This document shows, piece by piece, positions 26,293 to 33,663 of a stretch of DNA of 64,000 nt. The first letter of the stretch is position 1; each line of letters opens with the position of its first letter. A model generated the notes under the pieces. The model made no database searches, was not told the DNA's origin, and saw only the letters and a program-made list of their open reading frames with translations. This DNA is from Streptomyces sp. JJ38 (lineage in GTDB: Bacteria > Actinomycetota > Actinomycetes > Streptomycetales > Streptomycetaceae). The stretch spans positions 62,001-126,000 of the forward strand of contig NZ_JABLSI010000002.1 of NCBI RefSeq assembly GCF_019303475.1. The letters are read 5' to 3'. Made by a program: the position numbers and the translations under genes.

Positions 26293-27183
26293 ATGGCGGT
26301 AGGCAGCGGACTGGTGGGCCCGCCCCCGGTTCGGGTGAGCGGCGAGGACGGCCCGTGGGACGGGCTCGACACCGCCCTGCACAGCGGCGCCGGCGGGTAC
26401 GTCACGGCGTACGGGTTCCTCGCAGACTGGGAACCGGGGCGGCTGTCCGAGGGTGAGCTGACCCGGCTGCTGGGCAGCGAGGCCGGGCGCTACGAGCAGC
26501 TCGGCAGCCTCGAGGCGCGGCGGCGGTTCGCGGCCTCGCGGGTGCTGCTCAAGCGGGTGGCGGCGACGGTGCTGGACGCCCACCCCGGCCAGCTCGAGCT
26601 GGCCCGCAATCCCAACGGGCGCCCCTACATCCGGGGGTGCGGGCAACTGGAGATGTCCCTCAGCCACACCGGCGAGGTGATGGTCGTCGGGCTCAGCCGC
26701 CGGGGCGCGATCGGCGTCGACGTCGAACCCGCGAGCCGCTCGGTGTACGGGCGGGGGCTGGAGGACGACGTGTGCACCCAGCACGAGCGGGACGCCCTGG
26801 AGTGGCTCCCGGAGGAGGACCGCAACGCGGCGGTCATCCGGCTGTGGACGCTCAAGGAGGCCTACAGCAAGGCCCTCGGGCACGGGCTGCGGCTGCCGTT
26901 CCACTCCTTCGGCTTCACCACTCCGCTCACCCCGACCGCGGTGCCCAGGCTGCTGCGCGTGGACGGCTCGCCCGCGCCCGACACGGGCTGGCAGTTCGAG
27001 ACGCACCCGCTGCCCGAGGGCTTCACGGTGAGCGTCGCGGTGGAGCCGGGCCCGGCCGGGGACCGTCCCCGGGCGCACGCCGCCGCGCTGCTCGACGGCC
27101 GCGTCACTTCAGCCGTTCTCGGCTGCTATCTCAAGGACGACGCGAAGCGCGGCGCCGAAGCTGGGGGAGGCGCGGGCCGCTGA
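26293..27183 (+). CDS. Sfp-type 4'-phosphopantetheinyl transferase
   Basis: A 296-residue enzyme that transfers phosphopantetheine from CoA to carrier-protein serines. The magnesium motif is IGVDVEPASR and the second motif is LWTLKEAYSKALGHG (W-x-x-KE-x-x-x-K). The upstream RNPNGRPYI and MSLSHTGEVMVVGLS are typical of the Sfp/Gsp class, which serves secondary metabolism. AAGGAG is 6 bases before the ATG. It lies 57 bases after the dehydrogenase-like gene and before the carboxylase genes, so a shared transcript is likely. No carrier protein is encoded in this window. Confidence 0.92.
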   Translation: MAVGSGLVGPPPVRVSGEDGPWDGLDTALHSGAGGYVTAYGFLADWEPGRLSEGELTRLLGSEAGRYEQLGSLEARRRFAASRVLLKRVAATVLDAHPGQLELARNPNGRPYIRGCGQLEMSLSHTGEVMVVGLSRRGAIGVDVEPASRSVYGRGLEDDVCTQHERDALEWLPEEDRNAAVIRLWTLKEAYSKALGHGLRLPFHSFGFTTPLTPTAVPRLLRVDGSPAPDTGWQFETHPLPEGFTVSVAVEPGPAGDRPRAHAAALLDGRVTSAVLGCYLKDDAKRGAEAGGGAGR

Positions 27184-27300
27184 CCCGCCGGCCCGCGCCG
27201 AACCGACCGAATCCACCGAAGCGTCAGGCGGCCGGCGAGCCGCCGGCCATGTCCGTCCCGGCACCGCACCGGCGCGGGGACGGGCAGGAAAGGGGCACGC

Positions 27301-28917
27301 GTGAGCGTCGCACAGGACACCCCGCTGCGGAACACCGCCGAGCCCGAGCAGAGCACGCCGCCTCCGAACGGAACCCGGGCCCGTGCCGCTGAGCTGGCGG
27401 AGCTGCGGGAGCGCGTCGAGGCGGGGCCGGGTGAGAAGGCCACGGCCGCCCAGCGGGCCAAGGGGAAACTCACCGCGCGGGAGCGGATGGAACTCCTCTT
27501 CGACCCGGGGACGTTCGTCGAGACGGAGAGTCTGCGACGGCACCGGGCGACCGGTTTCGGGCTGGAGGCCAAGCGGCCGCACACCGACGGCGTCCTCACC
27601 GGCTGGGGGAAGGTGAACGGGCGGACGGTGTTCGCCTACGCGCACGACTTCCGCATCTTCGGCGGCGCGCTCGGCGAGGCGCACGCGCAGAAGATCCACA
27701 AGGTGATGGACCTGGCCGAGAAGGCCGGGGCGCCCATCGTCGGGCTCTGCGACGGTGCCGGGGCCCGCATCCAGGAGGGCGTGACGGCGCTCGCCGGATA
27801 CGGCGGCATCTTCCAGCGCAACGTGCGCAACTCCGGGGTGATTCCGCAGATCAGCGTCATCATGGGGCCGTGCGCCGGCGGCGCCGCGTACTCCCCCGCC
27901 CTCACCGACTTCGTGTTCATGGTCAAGGGCACGGCGCAGATGTTCATCACCGGCCCCGACGTCGTCCAGGCGGTGACGGGCGAGCGCATCACCCACGAGG
28001 AGCTGGGCGGCGCCGACGTGCACGCGACCACGTCCGGCGTCGCGGGCTTCACGTACGACGACGAGCGGTGCTGTCTGAAGGACGTCCGGCACCTGTTGGC
28101 CTACCTGCCCTCCAACAACCGCGAGCTGCCGCCCGTCGAACCCGCCGGCGATCCGGCCGACCGGCGCACGGACGCGCTGCTCGACCTCGTCCCCGCGGAC
28201 CCGAACCGCTCCTACGACGTCTCCCAGGTGCTCGCCGAGATCGTGGACCACGGCGAGTGGTTCGAGGTGCACGAGCGCTGGGCGCCCAACGTGGTGTGCG
28301 CGCTGGCCCGGATGGACGGCCACGTCGTCGGCATCGTCGCCAACCAGCCCTCGCGGCTGGCCGGCGTCCTGGACATCGAGTCCGCGGAGAAGGCCGCGCG
28401 CTTCGTCCAGATGTGCGACGCCTTCAACATCCCGCTCGTCACGCTGGTGGACGTGCCCGGCTTCCTGCCGGGCGTCGGCCAGGAGCACGGCGGCGTCATC
28501 CGGCACGGGGCGAAGCTGCTGTACGCGTACTGCAACGCGACGGTTCCGCGCGTCCAGCTCATCATGCGCAAGGCCTACGGGGGCGCGTACATCGTGATGG
28601 ACTCGCGTTCCATCGGCACCGACGTCTCCCTGGCCTGGCCGATCAACGAGATCGCCGTCATGGGGGCGGAGGCGGCGGCGAACGTCGTCTTCCGACGGGA
28701 GATCGCCGCCGCGCCGGACCCGGACGCGGCCCGGAACGAACGCATCGCGGAGTACCGCCGGGAGCTGATGCACCCCTACTACGCGGCGGAACGCGGCCTC
28801 GTCGACGACGTGATCGACCCCGGCGAGACACGGACCGCCCTCGTCAAGGCGCTGGCCATGCTGCGCGACAAGCACGCGCCACTGCCCAGCCGCAAGCACG
28901 GAAACCAGCCGCAGTAG
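27301..28917 (+). CDS. Acyl-CoA carboxylase carboxyltransferase (beta) subunit
   Basis: A 538-residue subunit of the AccD/PccB family that moves CO2 from biotin to acetyl- or propionyl-CoA. GPCAGGAAYSPALTDF and the C-terminal GAYIVMDSRSIGTDVSLAWP are diagnostic. At the specificity position (residue 431, in GGAYIVM) it has Ile. In S. coelicolor PccB this position is Asp (propionyl-CoA only), while AccB has Ile (also takes acetyl-CoA). This suggests malonyl-CoA supply. The GTG start has an AAAGGGG site. The biotin-carrying alpha subunit is not in the window. Confidence 0.93.
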   Translation: MSVAQDTPLRNTAEPEQSTPPPNGTRARAAELAELRERVEAGPGEKATAAQRAKGKLTARERMELLFDPGTFVETESLRRHRATGFGLEAKRPHTDGVLTGWGKVNGRTVFAYAHDFRIFGGALGEAHAQKIHKVMDLAEKAGAPIVGLCDGAGARIQEGVTALAGYGGIFQRNVRNSGVIPQISVIMGPCAGGAAYSPALTDFVFMVKGTAQMFITGPDVVQAVTGERITHEELGGADVHATTSGVAGFTYDDERCCLKDVRHLLAYLPSNNRELPPVEPAGDPADRRTDALLDLVPADPNRSYDVSQVLAEIVDHGEWFEVHERWAPNVVCALARMDGHVVGIVANQPSRLAGVLDIESAEKAARFVQMCDAFNIPLVTLVDVPGFLPGVGQEHGGVIRHGAKLLYAYCNATVPRVQLIMRKAYGGAYIVMDSRSIGTDVSLAWPINEIAVMGAEAAANVVFRREIAAAPDPDAARNERIAEYRRELMHPYYAAERGLVDDVIDPGETRTALVKALAMLRDKHAPLPSRKHGNQPQ

Positions 28918-28963
28918 GCCGCCCGGCCGCACGGCCGGGCCGCCGTCCCCACCGGGAGGACCC

Positions 28964-29365
28964 ATGGCACAGGTGACACAGGCGACGCCCCAGACCGACA
29001 CGCCGCGGCCGGTGCCGCGCGCGGACGTCCGGCCCGGGCCGCCGTCCGCGGCCGCGCGGCCGACCCCACGGCGGTCCACGCATCCGCCGTCCGCGCCGGA
29101 GCACGCCGCCCCCGAGCCGTCCGCGGTTCCGCCGTCCCGGGTGCTCGGCGCGGCGTCCTGGCGCATCACCCGCGGCTCCCCCACCGCCGAGGAGCTGGCC
29201 GCGCTGGCCGTCGTGCTCAGCGCCCGGCTGCGGGCGCGGGCGGCCGAGGAGGAGGCCGAGGCCACGCGCAACACCGTGTACTGGGGGACGATGAGCCGCC
29301 CCGACCATCCGGCGGCCCGGTCGTGGGTGCACCAGCCGTTGCCCGGCTGGCGCAGCGCGGCCTGA
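28964..29365 (+). CDS. Acyl-CoA carboxylase epsilon subunit
   Basis: A 133-residue protein. The first 60 residues are a disordered Pro/Ala tail; the C-terminal half (WRITRGSPTAEELAALAVVL ... PLPGWRSAA) is the actinobacterial AccE/PccE signature. Epsilon subunits stabilise and activate the beta-alpha complex. GGAGG precedes the ATG by 5 bases. It follows the beta subunit by 46 bases in the same operon. Confidence 0.9.
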   Translation: MAQVTQATPQTDTPRPVPRADVRPGPPSAAARPTPRRSTHPPSAPEHAAPEPSAVPPSRVLGAASWRITRGSPTAEELAALAVVLSARLRARAAEEEAEATRNTVYWGTMSRPDHPAARSWVHQPLPGWRSAA

Positions 29366-29579
29366 CTCCGTCCGCGCGGCCGGAGCGGCGGTCCGCACCG
29401 CCCGAACGGCCCCTGTCCGTCATGGCGTCGACGCACGCGGACCGATCCGGTTTGGCCCGATGTGACACTCTCGGCCATCCACGATGGGGAATTGCCCGCA
29501 CCCCGCCTACCGTTTCGGAAGGCACCCTCGGAGAAGAACGCGGTATCGCATTCTTCACTCGTGAAGAGGAGCATGTGCA

Positions 29580-30410
29580 GTGCGATTCAATCTCATCGGC
29601 CCGTTCGAAATCGTCAGTGACGACGGCAGGACGCATCTGCCCAGTACCCCCAAGGTCTGCCAGACGCTCGCCCTGCTGCTGACCCGGCCCAACGAAATCG
29701 TGACCTCGGACTGCCTCATTCAGGAACTCTGGGGCGAACGGCCGCCCCGCAGCGCCATAACGACGCTTCAGACGTACATCTACCACGCCCGGCGCATGTT
29801 CGAGAGTGAGCAACTCATTCCCTCCGAACGGGCCCTGCTGGTGACCCACGCTCCGGGATATCTGATCGCGGTGGAGGACGACGAGGTCGACATCCGGATC
29901 TTCGAACGGCTGGTCGCCCGCGCCCACACCGAGCTGAGCCAGGGGCAGCCGGCCGCCGCGGCCGGGCACCTCAACCGCGCCCTGTCCCTGTGGCGGGGGC
30001 CCGCGCTGTCGAACATTCCCGCCGGCGACATGTTGGGCGGTCACATCGTCCACCTGGAGGAGGTGCGCATCCGGGCCCTGGAGCTGCGGATCGAGGCCGA
30101 CAACCAGCTCGGGCGGCAGCGCGAGTCGATCCCGACGCTGCGCAAGCTGGTCAACGACTACCCGCTGAACGAGTGGTTCCACGGGCAGCTCATCGCGGCG
30201 CTCGGCGCGGCGGGGCGGCGCGCCGAGGCGCTGCAGGCCTACCAGAACCTGCGCCGCATCCTCCACGACGAGCTGGGGCTCGAGCCCAGCCCCGAGCTGC
30301 AGCGCCTGCAGCTCCAGGTCCTCAACCCCGCTCCGTCGGACAGCGCTTCGTCGACGCCGGTGGGCGTCGCCCAGCCGCGGGACCAGCTGCGCATCCCCAC
30401 GTTCGCCTGA
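29580..30410 (+). CDS. SARP-family pathway activator (small, ActII-ORF4 type)
   Basis: A 276-residue regulator. The winged-helix OmpR-type DNA-binding domain is at about residues 1-95 (STPKVCQTLALLLTRPNEIV, GERPPRSAITTLQTYIYHARR). The BTAD domain is about 100-250 (RALSLWRGPALSNIP, DELGLEPSPELQRLQ). This is the size of RedD/ActII-ORF4 activators, which bind direct heptamer repeats at cluster promoters. The GTG start has GAGGAG 8-9 bases upstream. No TTA codon. Two candidate target sites lie downstream (30561 and 32529). A perfect terminator hairpin follows. Confidence 0.94.
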   Translation: MRFNLIGPFEIVSDDGRTHLPSTPKVCQTLALLLTRPNEIVTSDCLIQELWGERPPRSAITTLQTYIYHARRMFESEQLIPSERALLVTHAPGYLIAVEDDEVDIRIFERLVARAHTELSQGQPAAAAGHLNRALSLWRGPALSNIPAGDMLGGHIVHLEEVRIRALELRIEADNQLGRQRESIPTLRKLVNDYPLNEWFHGQLIAALGAAGRRAEALQAYQNLRRILHDELGLEPSPELQRLQLQVLNPAPSDSASSTPVGVAQPRDQLRIPTFA

Positions 30411-30429
30411 CCCCACGGGCTGCCCGACG

Positions 30430-30469
30430 CGTCACCGCCCCGCTGAACAGGCCCAGCGGGGCGGTGACG
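30430..30469. terminator. 15-bp hairpin after the small SARP
   Basis: CGTCACCGCCCCGCT and its exact complement flank a 10-base loop, 19 bases past the stop. Confidence 0.85.
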
Positions 30470-30550
30470 TGTCCGGCTCCACCGGCGGCCCGCCAGAAAC
30501 GCCACCGCGACGCCACCGCCAAGCCCTGCGAGGCGCCGCGCCGGACGGAT

Positions 30551-30585
30551 CCACCGGGGTTCGAGTCGTACTCGAACCCCGGTGG
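30551..30585. promoter_or_regulatory. SARP box within a perfect palindrome before the DsbA-like gene
   Basis: TCGAGTC (30561-30567) and TCGAACC (30572-30578) are heptamers with a 4-base spacer, i.e. an 11-bp period as in classical SARP sites. A weak -10 (GACCAT, 30587) lies 8 bases beyond, the distance described for SARP promoters. The pair sits inside a 15-bp-armed inverted repeat (loop TCGTA). Confidence 0.6.
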
Positions 30586-30622
30586 AGACCATGCCGACGG
30601 ACTTCCGAGGAGAGGCGAACCG

Positions 30623-31315
30623 ATGGACCAGAGCAGAGTCGTCTACGACGAGGTGGACCTCTGGTTCGACCCCCTGTGCAGCCGTACGTGGATCACGTAC
30701 CGCTGGCTGCGGGAGGTGGAGCGGGTGCGCCCGGTGCGGGTGCGGCCGCACTGCGCCGGAGTCGCCGTGATGCGTGCCGACGCCCTTCCCGGCGGCGCCC
30801 CGGAGGGCCCCGACCCGGCCCGCGGACCGGCCCGGGTGCTGGCCGCCGCCGGGGTGGAACGCGGTCGCTGCACGCTCGCCCCGCTCTACGAGGCGATGGC
30901 GCGGCGGCTGCACACCGAGGGCGGCGGGCTGGCGGGCTGGTGCGAGCGGTGGGACGGCACCGACCCGGGGCCGACGGTGGACGATCCGATCCGGGCGGCG
31001 CTCATGGAGGTCGGCCTCTGCCCCTCGCTGGCCCGCGAGATGGCGGTGAGCACGTGGGACGACGTCCTGCGCGCGGAGCACCGCAGGATACCCGGCGCCG
31101 GGGAGGGCCCCGGCGCGGCCGCGGTGACGGACGTGCCCGTGCTCTCCGTCAACGGCCACGTGGGCCGGTACGGCCCGGTGCTGAGCGCGATTCCGGCCGA
31201 CGAGCGCGCCGGGCGGGTGTGGGACGGGTTCCGGGCCATCGCGAGCGAGGAGCTGATCGTCGAGGTGCGCCAGGTGACGTGGGGAGGGGAGCCCGCGCCG
31301 GACGCCGGGCCGTGA
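30623..31315 (+). CDS. DsbA-like protein, mycothiol-dependent nitroreductase (Rv2466c-type) family, altered active site
   Basis: A 230-residue thioredoxin-fold protein close to the Rv2466c type: DEVDLWFDPLCSRTWITYRW at the N-terminus and the cis-Pro loop TDVPVLSVNGHVGRYGPVLS. Rv2466c has C19-P-W-C22 at its active site; here residues 19-22 are C-S-R-T, so the resolving cysteine and the Pro-Trp are lost. A monothiol role, or a glutathione-transferase-like isomerase role, is more likely than disulfide exchange. GGAGAGG precedes the ATG. It appears to be the first target of the small SARP. Confidence 0.82.
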   Translation: MDQSRVVYDEVDLWFDPLCSRTWITYRWLREVERVRPVRVRPHCAGVAVMRADALPGGAPEGPDPARGPARVLAAAGVERGRCTLAPLYEAMARRLHTEGGGLAGWCERWDGTDPGPTVDDPIRAALMEVGLCPSLAREMAVSTWDDVLRAEHRRIPGAGEGPGAAAVTDVPVLSVNGHVGRYGPVLSAIPADERAGRVWDGFRAIASEELIVEVRQVTWGGEPAPDAGP

Positions 31316-31339
31316 CGCCGCGGCCCGGCCCCGGCTGCG

Positions 31340-31381
31340 CCCCGGCCCCGCCGGGACTCCGTCGTCCCGGCGGGGCCGGGG
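31340..31381. terminator. 17-bp hairpin, convergent terminator A
   Basis: CCCCGGCCCCGCCGGGA and its exact complement around an 8-base loop, 24 bases past the DsbA-like stop. Confidence 0.85.
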
Positions 31382-31386
31382 GAATG

Positions 31387-31418
31387 GGCGACGAGCCCGG
31401 GGCCCCGGGCTCGTCGCC
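31387..31418. terminator. 32-bp perfect palindrome, convergent terminator B
   Basis: GGCGACGAGCCCGGGG followed directly by its complement, ending 2 bases before the aromatase/cyclase stop codon. It stops minus-strand transcription. Confidence 0.85.
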
Positions 31419-31420
31419 GC

Positions 31421-32362
31421 TCACACGCGGGCCCGCTCCGCGTGGTCCTTGGCGAACTCCAGCGTGGTCCGGCTGGTGGCGCCCAGCACGGACCGCACGA
31501 AGTCCCCGGCCTCCCGGATCCCCGCCTCGGGGCCGAGCACCCCGGGGATCTGGCGCGGGTTGAGCACCACCGTGTGGTGGACGGTGGCGGTCGTGATCCC
31601 GGTGATGTCCTCGTCGAACTCCCAGCGGCCGGTGTGCAGCCGCAGCAGGGCCGGCAGCGTGGTCTGCTTGAACGCGACGAGCCGGTGCGGGAAGCGGACC
31701 CGCAGCGACTCGGTGGTCTGCGAGGAGCCGTCCCCGGTGAGGGTTTCCAGGCGCAGCCGCTGAAGCCCAAAGTCCGCCTCGCGCACGTCCACGTCGACGA
31801 TGTGCGGCAGCCGGTCCCGCCAGTGCCGGGCCTCGGCGACGAAGTCGTAGACGTCTGAGACGGGGGCGTCGATCCGTACCGACTCCCGGAAGACGAGCGT
31901 CAGTTCCGGGGACCCGAGGACGAGTTCGAGGTTGGCGCGCAGGGCGTCGAGCTCCACGGGGCTGCCGTGGTCGACGGCGCTGTCGATGCGGGCGAGCAGC
32001 TCGGCGTCGTCGTCCTTCGCACGGTAGGTGAGCAGGAGCCGCACCCGGCACCGCCCCTCGCCGAGCGGCTCGACGATCCAGGTACCGCCCATGGCCGCGA
32101 CCGGCGGGACGGGAACCTCCTGCCGGAACGTGATGCGTCCGGCCGCGGGCTGCAGGGTGCGCCGGGACGTCCAGTGGCGGACCTCGCCGTCCACGCTGGC
32201 CCAGACCCGGACGCGCTCCTGGTTCCCCGTCAGGTCCCGCTGGTCGACGTGGACGGCCGGAGGGAAGATCAGCGGCCAGTTCGCGACGTCGGCGATCACC
32301 CGGTACACGTCCGACGCCGACGCGTCGACCACTGTGTCGTGCTCGACCTCACGCACGGTCAT
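31421..32362 (-). CDS. Didomain polyketide aromatase/cyclase (SRPBCC)
   Basis: A 313-residue protein made of two START/SRPBCC domains. Domain 1 is about residues 1-150 (VREVEHDTVVDASASDVYRV, WPLIFPPAVH); domain 2 is about 165-310 (FRESVRIDAPVSDVYDFVAE, WRDRLPHIV). Length and layout match ActVII/OxyK-type aromatase/cyclases, which close and aromatise the first ring of type II polyketides. AAGGAG precedes the ATG. It is divergent from the cupin/asparagine-synthetase operon and convergent with the DsbA-like gene. No ketosynthase is present nearby, so its substrate is unclear. Confidence 0.9.
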   Translation of the reverse strand: MTVREVEHDTVVDASASDVYRVIADVANWPLIFPPAVHVDQRDLTGNQERVRVWASVDGEVRHWTSRRTLQPAAGRITFRQEVPVPPVAAMGGTWIVEPLGEGRCRVRLLLTYRAKDDDAELLARIDSAVDHGSPVELDALRANLELVLGSPELTLVFRESVRIDAPVSDVYDFVAEARHWRDRLPHIVDVDVREADFGLQRLRLETLTGDGSSQTTESLRVRFPHRLVAFKQTTLPALLRLHTGRWEFDEDITGITTATVHHTVVLNPRQIPGVLGPEAGIREAGDFVRSVLGATSRTTLEFAKDHAERARV

Positions 32363-32679
32363 CAGGCTGCTCCTTGAAGCGGAGGAACGGTCGCGCGGCG
32401 AGCCGACCGCCGGGCCGGGGCACCCACGCCGAAAGCTCACAGACCGGCCTGGAACACGGCTCGAAAGGATCTCGCGGCCCGGCGGACGCCGAGTCCGGGC
32501 CACGCGGCGTGCCCACGCGAGCACGCTTCGAATGCGGGTCGAGCACGCCCGGCCACGCTCGGCGCGAGCAGTACGCGGCGGACGACGCGCCGGCGGAAGC
32601 GGACGGCCCCCTGTCGGCCCGCCCGCCTTCCACCGCCGGTCGAGCGGTTCGCGCAACCCTGCGGCACATGGAGGATCAG
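32363..32679. other. 317-bp divergent control region of the island
   Basis: No credible gene. It separates the aromatase/cyclase from the coupled operon on the plus strand and contains the SARP-type repeat at 32529-32546. TCGAA-like motifs also occur nearby (for example around 32459). Confidence 0.55.
32529..32546 (+). promoter_or_regulatory. SARP box between aromatase and cupin operons
   Basis: TCGAATG-CGGG-TCGAGCA: two heptamers with starts 11 bp apart, matching the classic SARP direct repeat. A weak -10-like CACGCT lies 8 bases downstream on the plus strand, which would give a leader of about 110 nt to the first micro-ORF. Confidence 0.6.
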
Positions 32680-32760
32680 ATGGTCATCACACGCACACCG
32701 CGGACGCGCCGTGAACCCGGCACGTCCGACGCGCCGGTCGCCGCGGGGTGGCACGGGTGA
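32680..32760 (+). CDS. Micro-ORF leading the coupled operon
   Basis: A 26-residue frame (MVITRTPRTRREPGTSDAPV...) with an excellent site, GGAGG 5 bases upstream. Its stop overlaps the next start (GTGA). It may be a leader peptide or the remnant of a longer gene. No domain; coding status rests on the ribosome site and the overlap. Confidence 0.45.
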   Translation: MVITRTPRTRREPGTSDAPVAAGWHG

Positions 32761-32864
32761 CCGCCGCCGCGATCTCCGACCCCGACGGCACCCTGGCCGA
32801 CACCCCGCCCGTCAGCAACCGGCTGCTCGTCGCCCTCCTCGTCACCGAGGAGGCCGCGGCATGA
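32757..32864 (+). pseudogene. 35-codon remnant with a HAD-phosphatase motif I
   Basis: Reads MTAAAISDPDGTLADTPPVS then about 15 more residues. DPDGTLADT matches HAD motif I (DxDGTLxDT) at the expected distance from the start, but the rest of the roughly 200-residue HAD fold is absent. It overlaps the preceding frame (GTGA) and the following cupin gene (ATGA). I read it as the surviving 5' end of a deleted HAD gene, still used for translational coupling. Confidence 0.55.
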
Positions 32865-33655
32865 GGGGCCTTGCCACCCGCGGGGCCGTGCTGCCCGCGC
32901 GGGAGCTGGAGTACGTCACGCGGAACGGCTGCCTGGTGGCCGAGGCCGTCGGACCGCGCCTGGGTGCCCGGATCGTGCGGCTCGACGTCGTCCGCGTCCC
33001 GGCGAACGGGCGCTGGAGGCCGGGCGGTTCGGCGGAGGAGGAGAACGTCGTCGTGGTGTTCGAGGGCGCCGGATCGGCCCGCGCCGGACGGGCCGAGCGG
33101 CTCGTCCGGCGCGCGGACACCGTCTACGCCCCCACCGGCGAACCGTACGGCCTCACGGCCGGGCAGGCCGGGCTGACCGCGTACGTGTGGCGCACCGTGC
33201 TGCGCCCCGGCCGCGCCCCCGGCCCCTCCCCGCGCCGCTTCTCGACGCTGTGGAACGGGGAGACGCAGCTCAGGGGCTTCACCGGCGTCGGCGCGGGGCC
33301 GGAGGCCTCACAGCGCACCGCGACGATGAACTTCCTCTTCTGGCCCGGCACCGGCTCCCCCCAGCTCTGTCTGCACTGCGGGGTCATGAACCCCGGCGAG
33401 TACTTCAACGTCCACGTGCACCCGGAGAGCGAGGAGGCGTTCATCGCGTTCGAGGGCGAGGGGCAGCTCCACCTGGACGGCCGGTGGTACGACGCCCGGC
33501 CCGGCGACGTGCTCTACGCGCCCCCGGGCGTGCCCCACGGCACCCGGCATCCCGTCGAGGACCCCGGCACGCCCCGGTTCGCCACCTGCGGCGGCCCGAC
33601 CCCGTTCGATCCGGTCCTCTACGAGCGAGCCGGTGTATCGACCAAGGTTCGGTGA
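32861..33655 (+). CDS. Two-domain cupin protein
   Basis: A 264-residue bicupin. The C-terminal cupin has metal motif 1 NVHVHPESEEAFIAFEGEG (HxH and Glu) and motif 2 PGDVLYAPPGVPHGTRH (His), so it should bind a divalent metal. The N-terminal cupin lacks clear ligands. Cupins in aromatic polyketide clusters act as cyclases, oxygenases or decarboxylases, and here the reaction is unknown. GAGGAGG lies inside the preceding frame 7 bases upstream. The asparagine synthetase starts 8 bases after its stop. Confidence 0.82.
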   Translation: MRGLATRGAVLPARELEYVTRNGCLVAEAVGPRLGARIVRLDVVRVPANGRWRPGGSAEEENVVVVFEGAGSARAGRAERLVRRADTVYAPTGEPYGLTAGQAGLTAYVWRTVLRPGRAPGPSPRRFSTLWNGETQLRGFTGVGAGPEASQRTATMNFLFWPGTGSPQLCLHCGVMNPGEYFNVHVHPESEEAFIAFEGEGQLHLDGRWYDARPGDVLYAPPGVPHGTRHPVEDPGTPRFATCGGPTPFDPVLYERAGVSTKVR

Positions 33656-33663
33656 TCTCTTCG

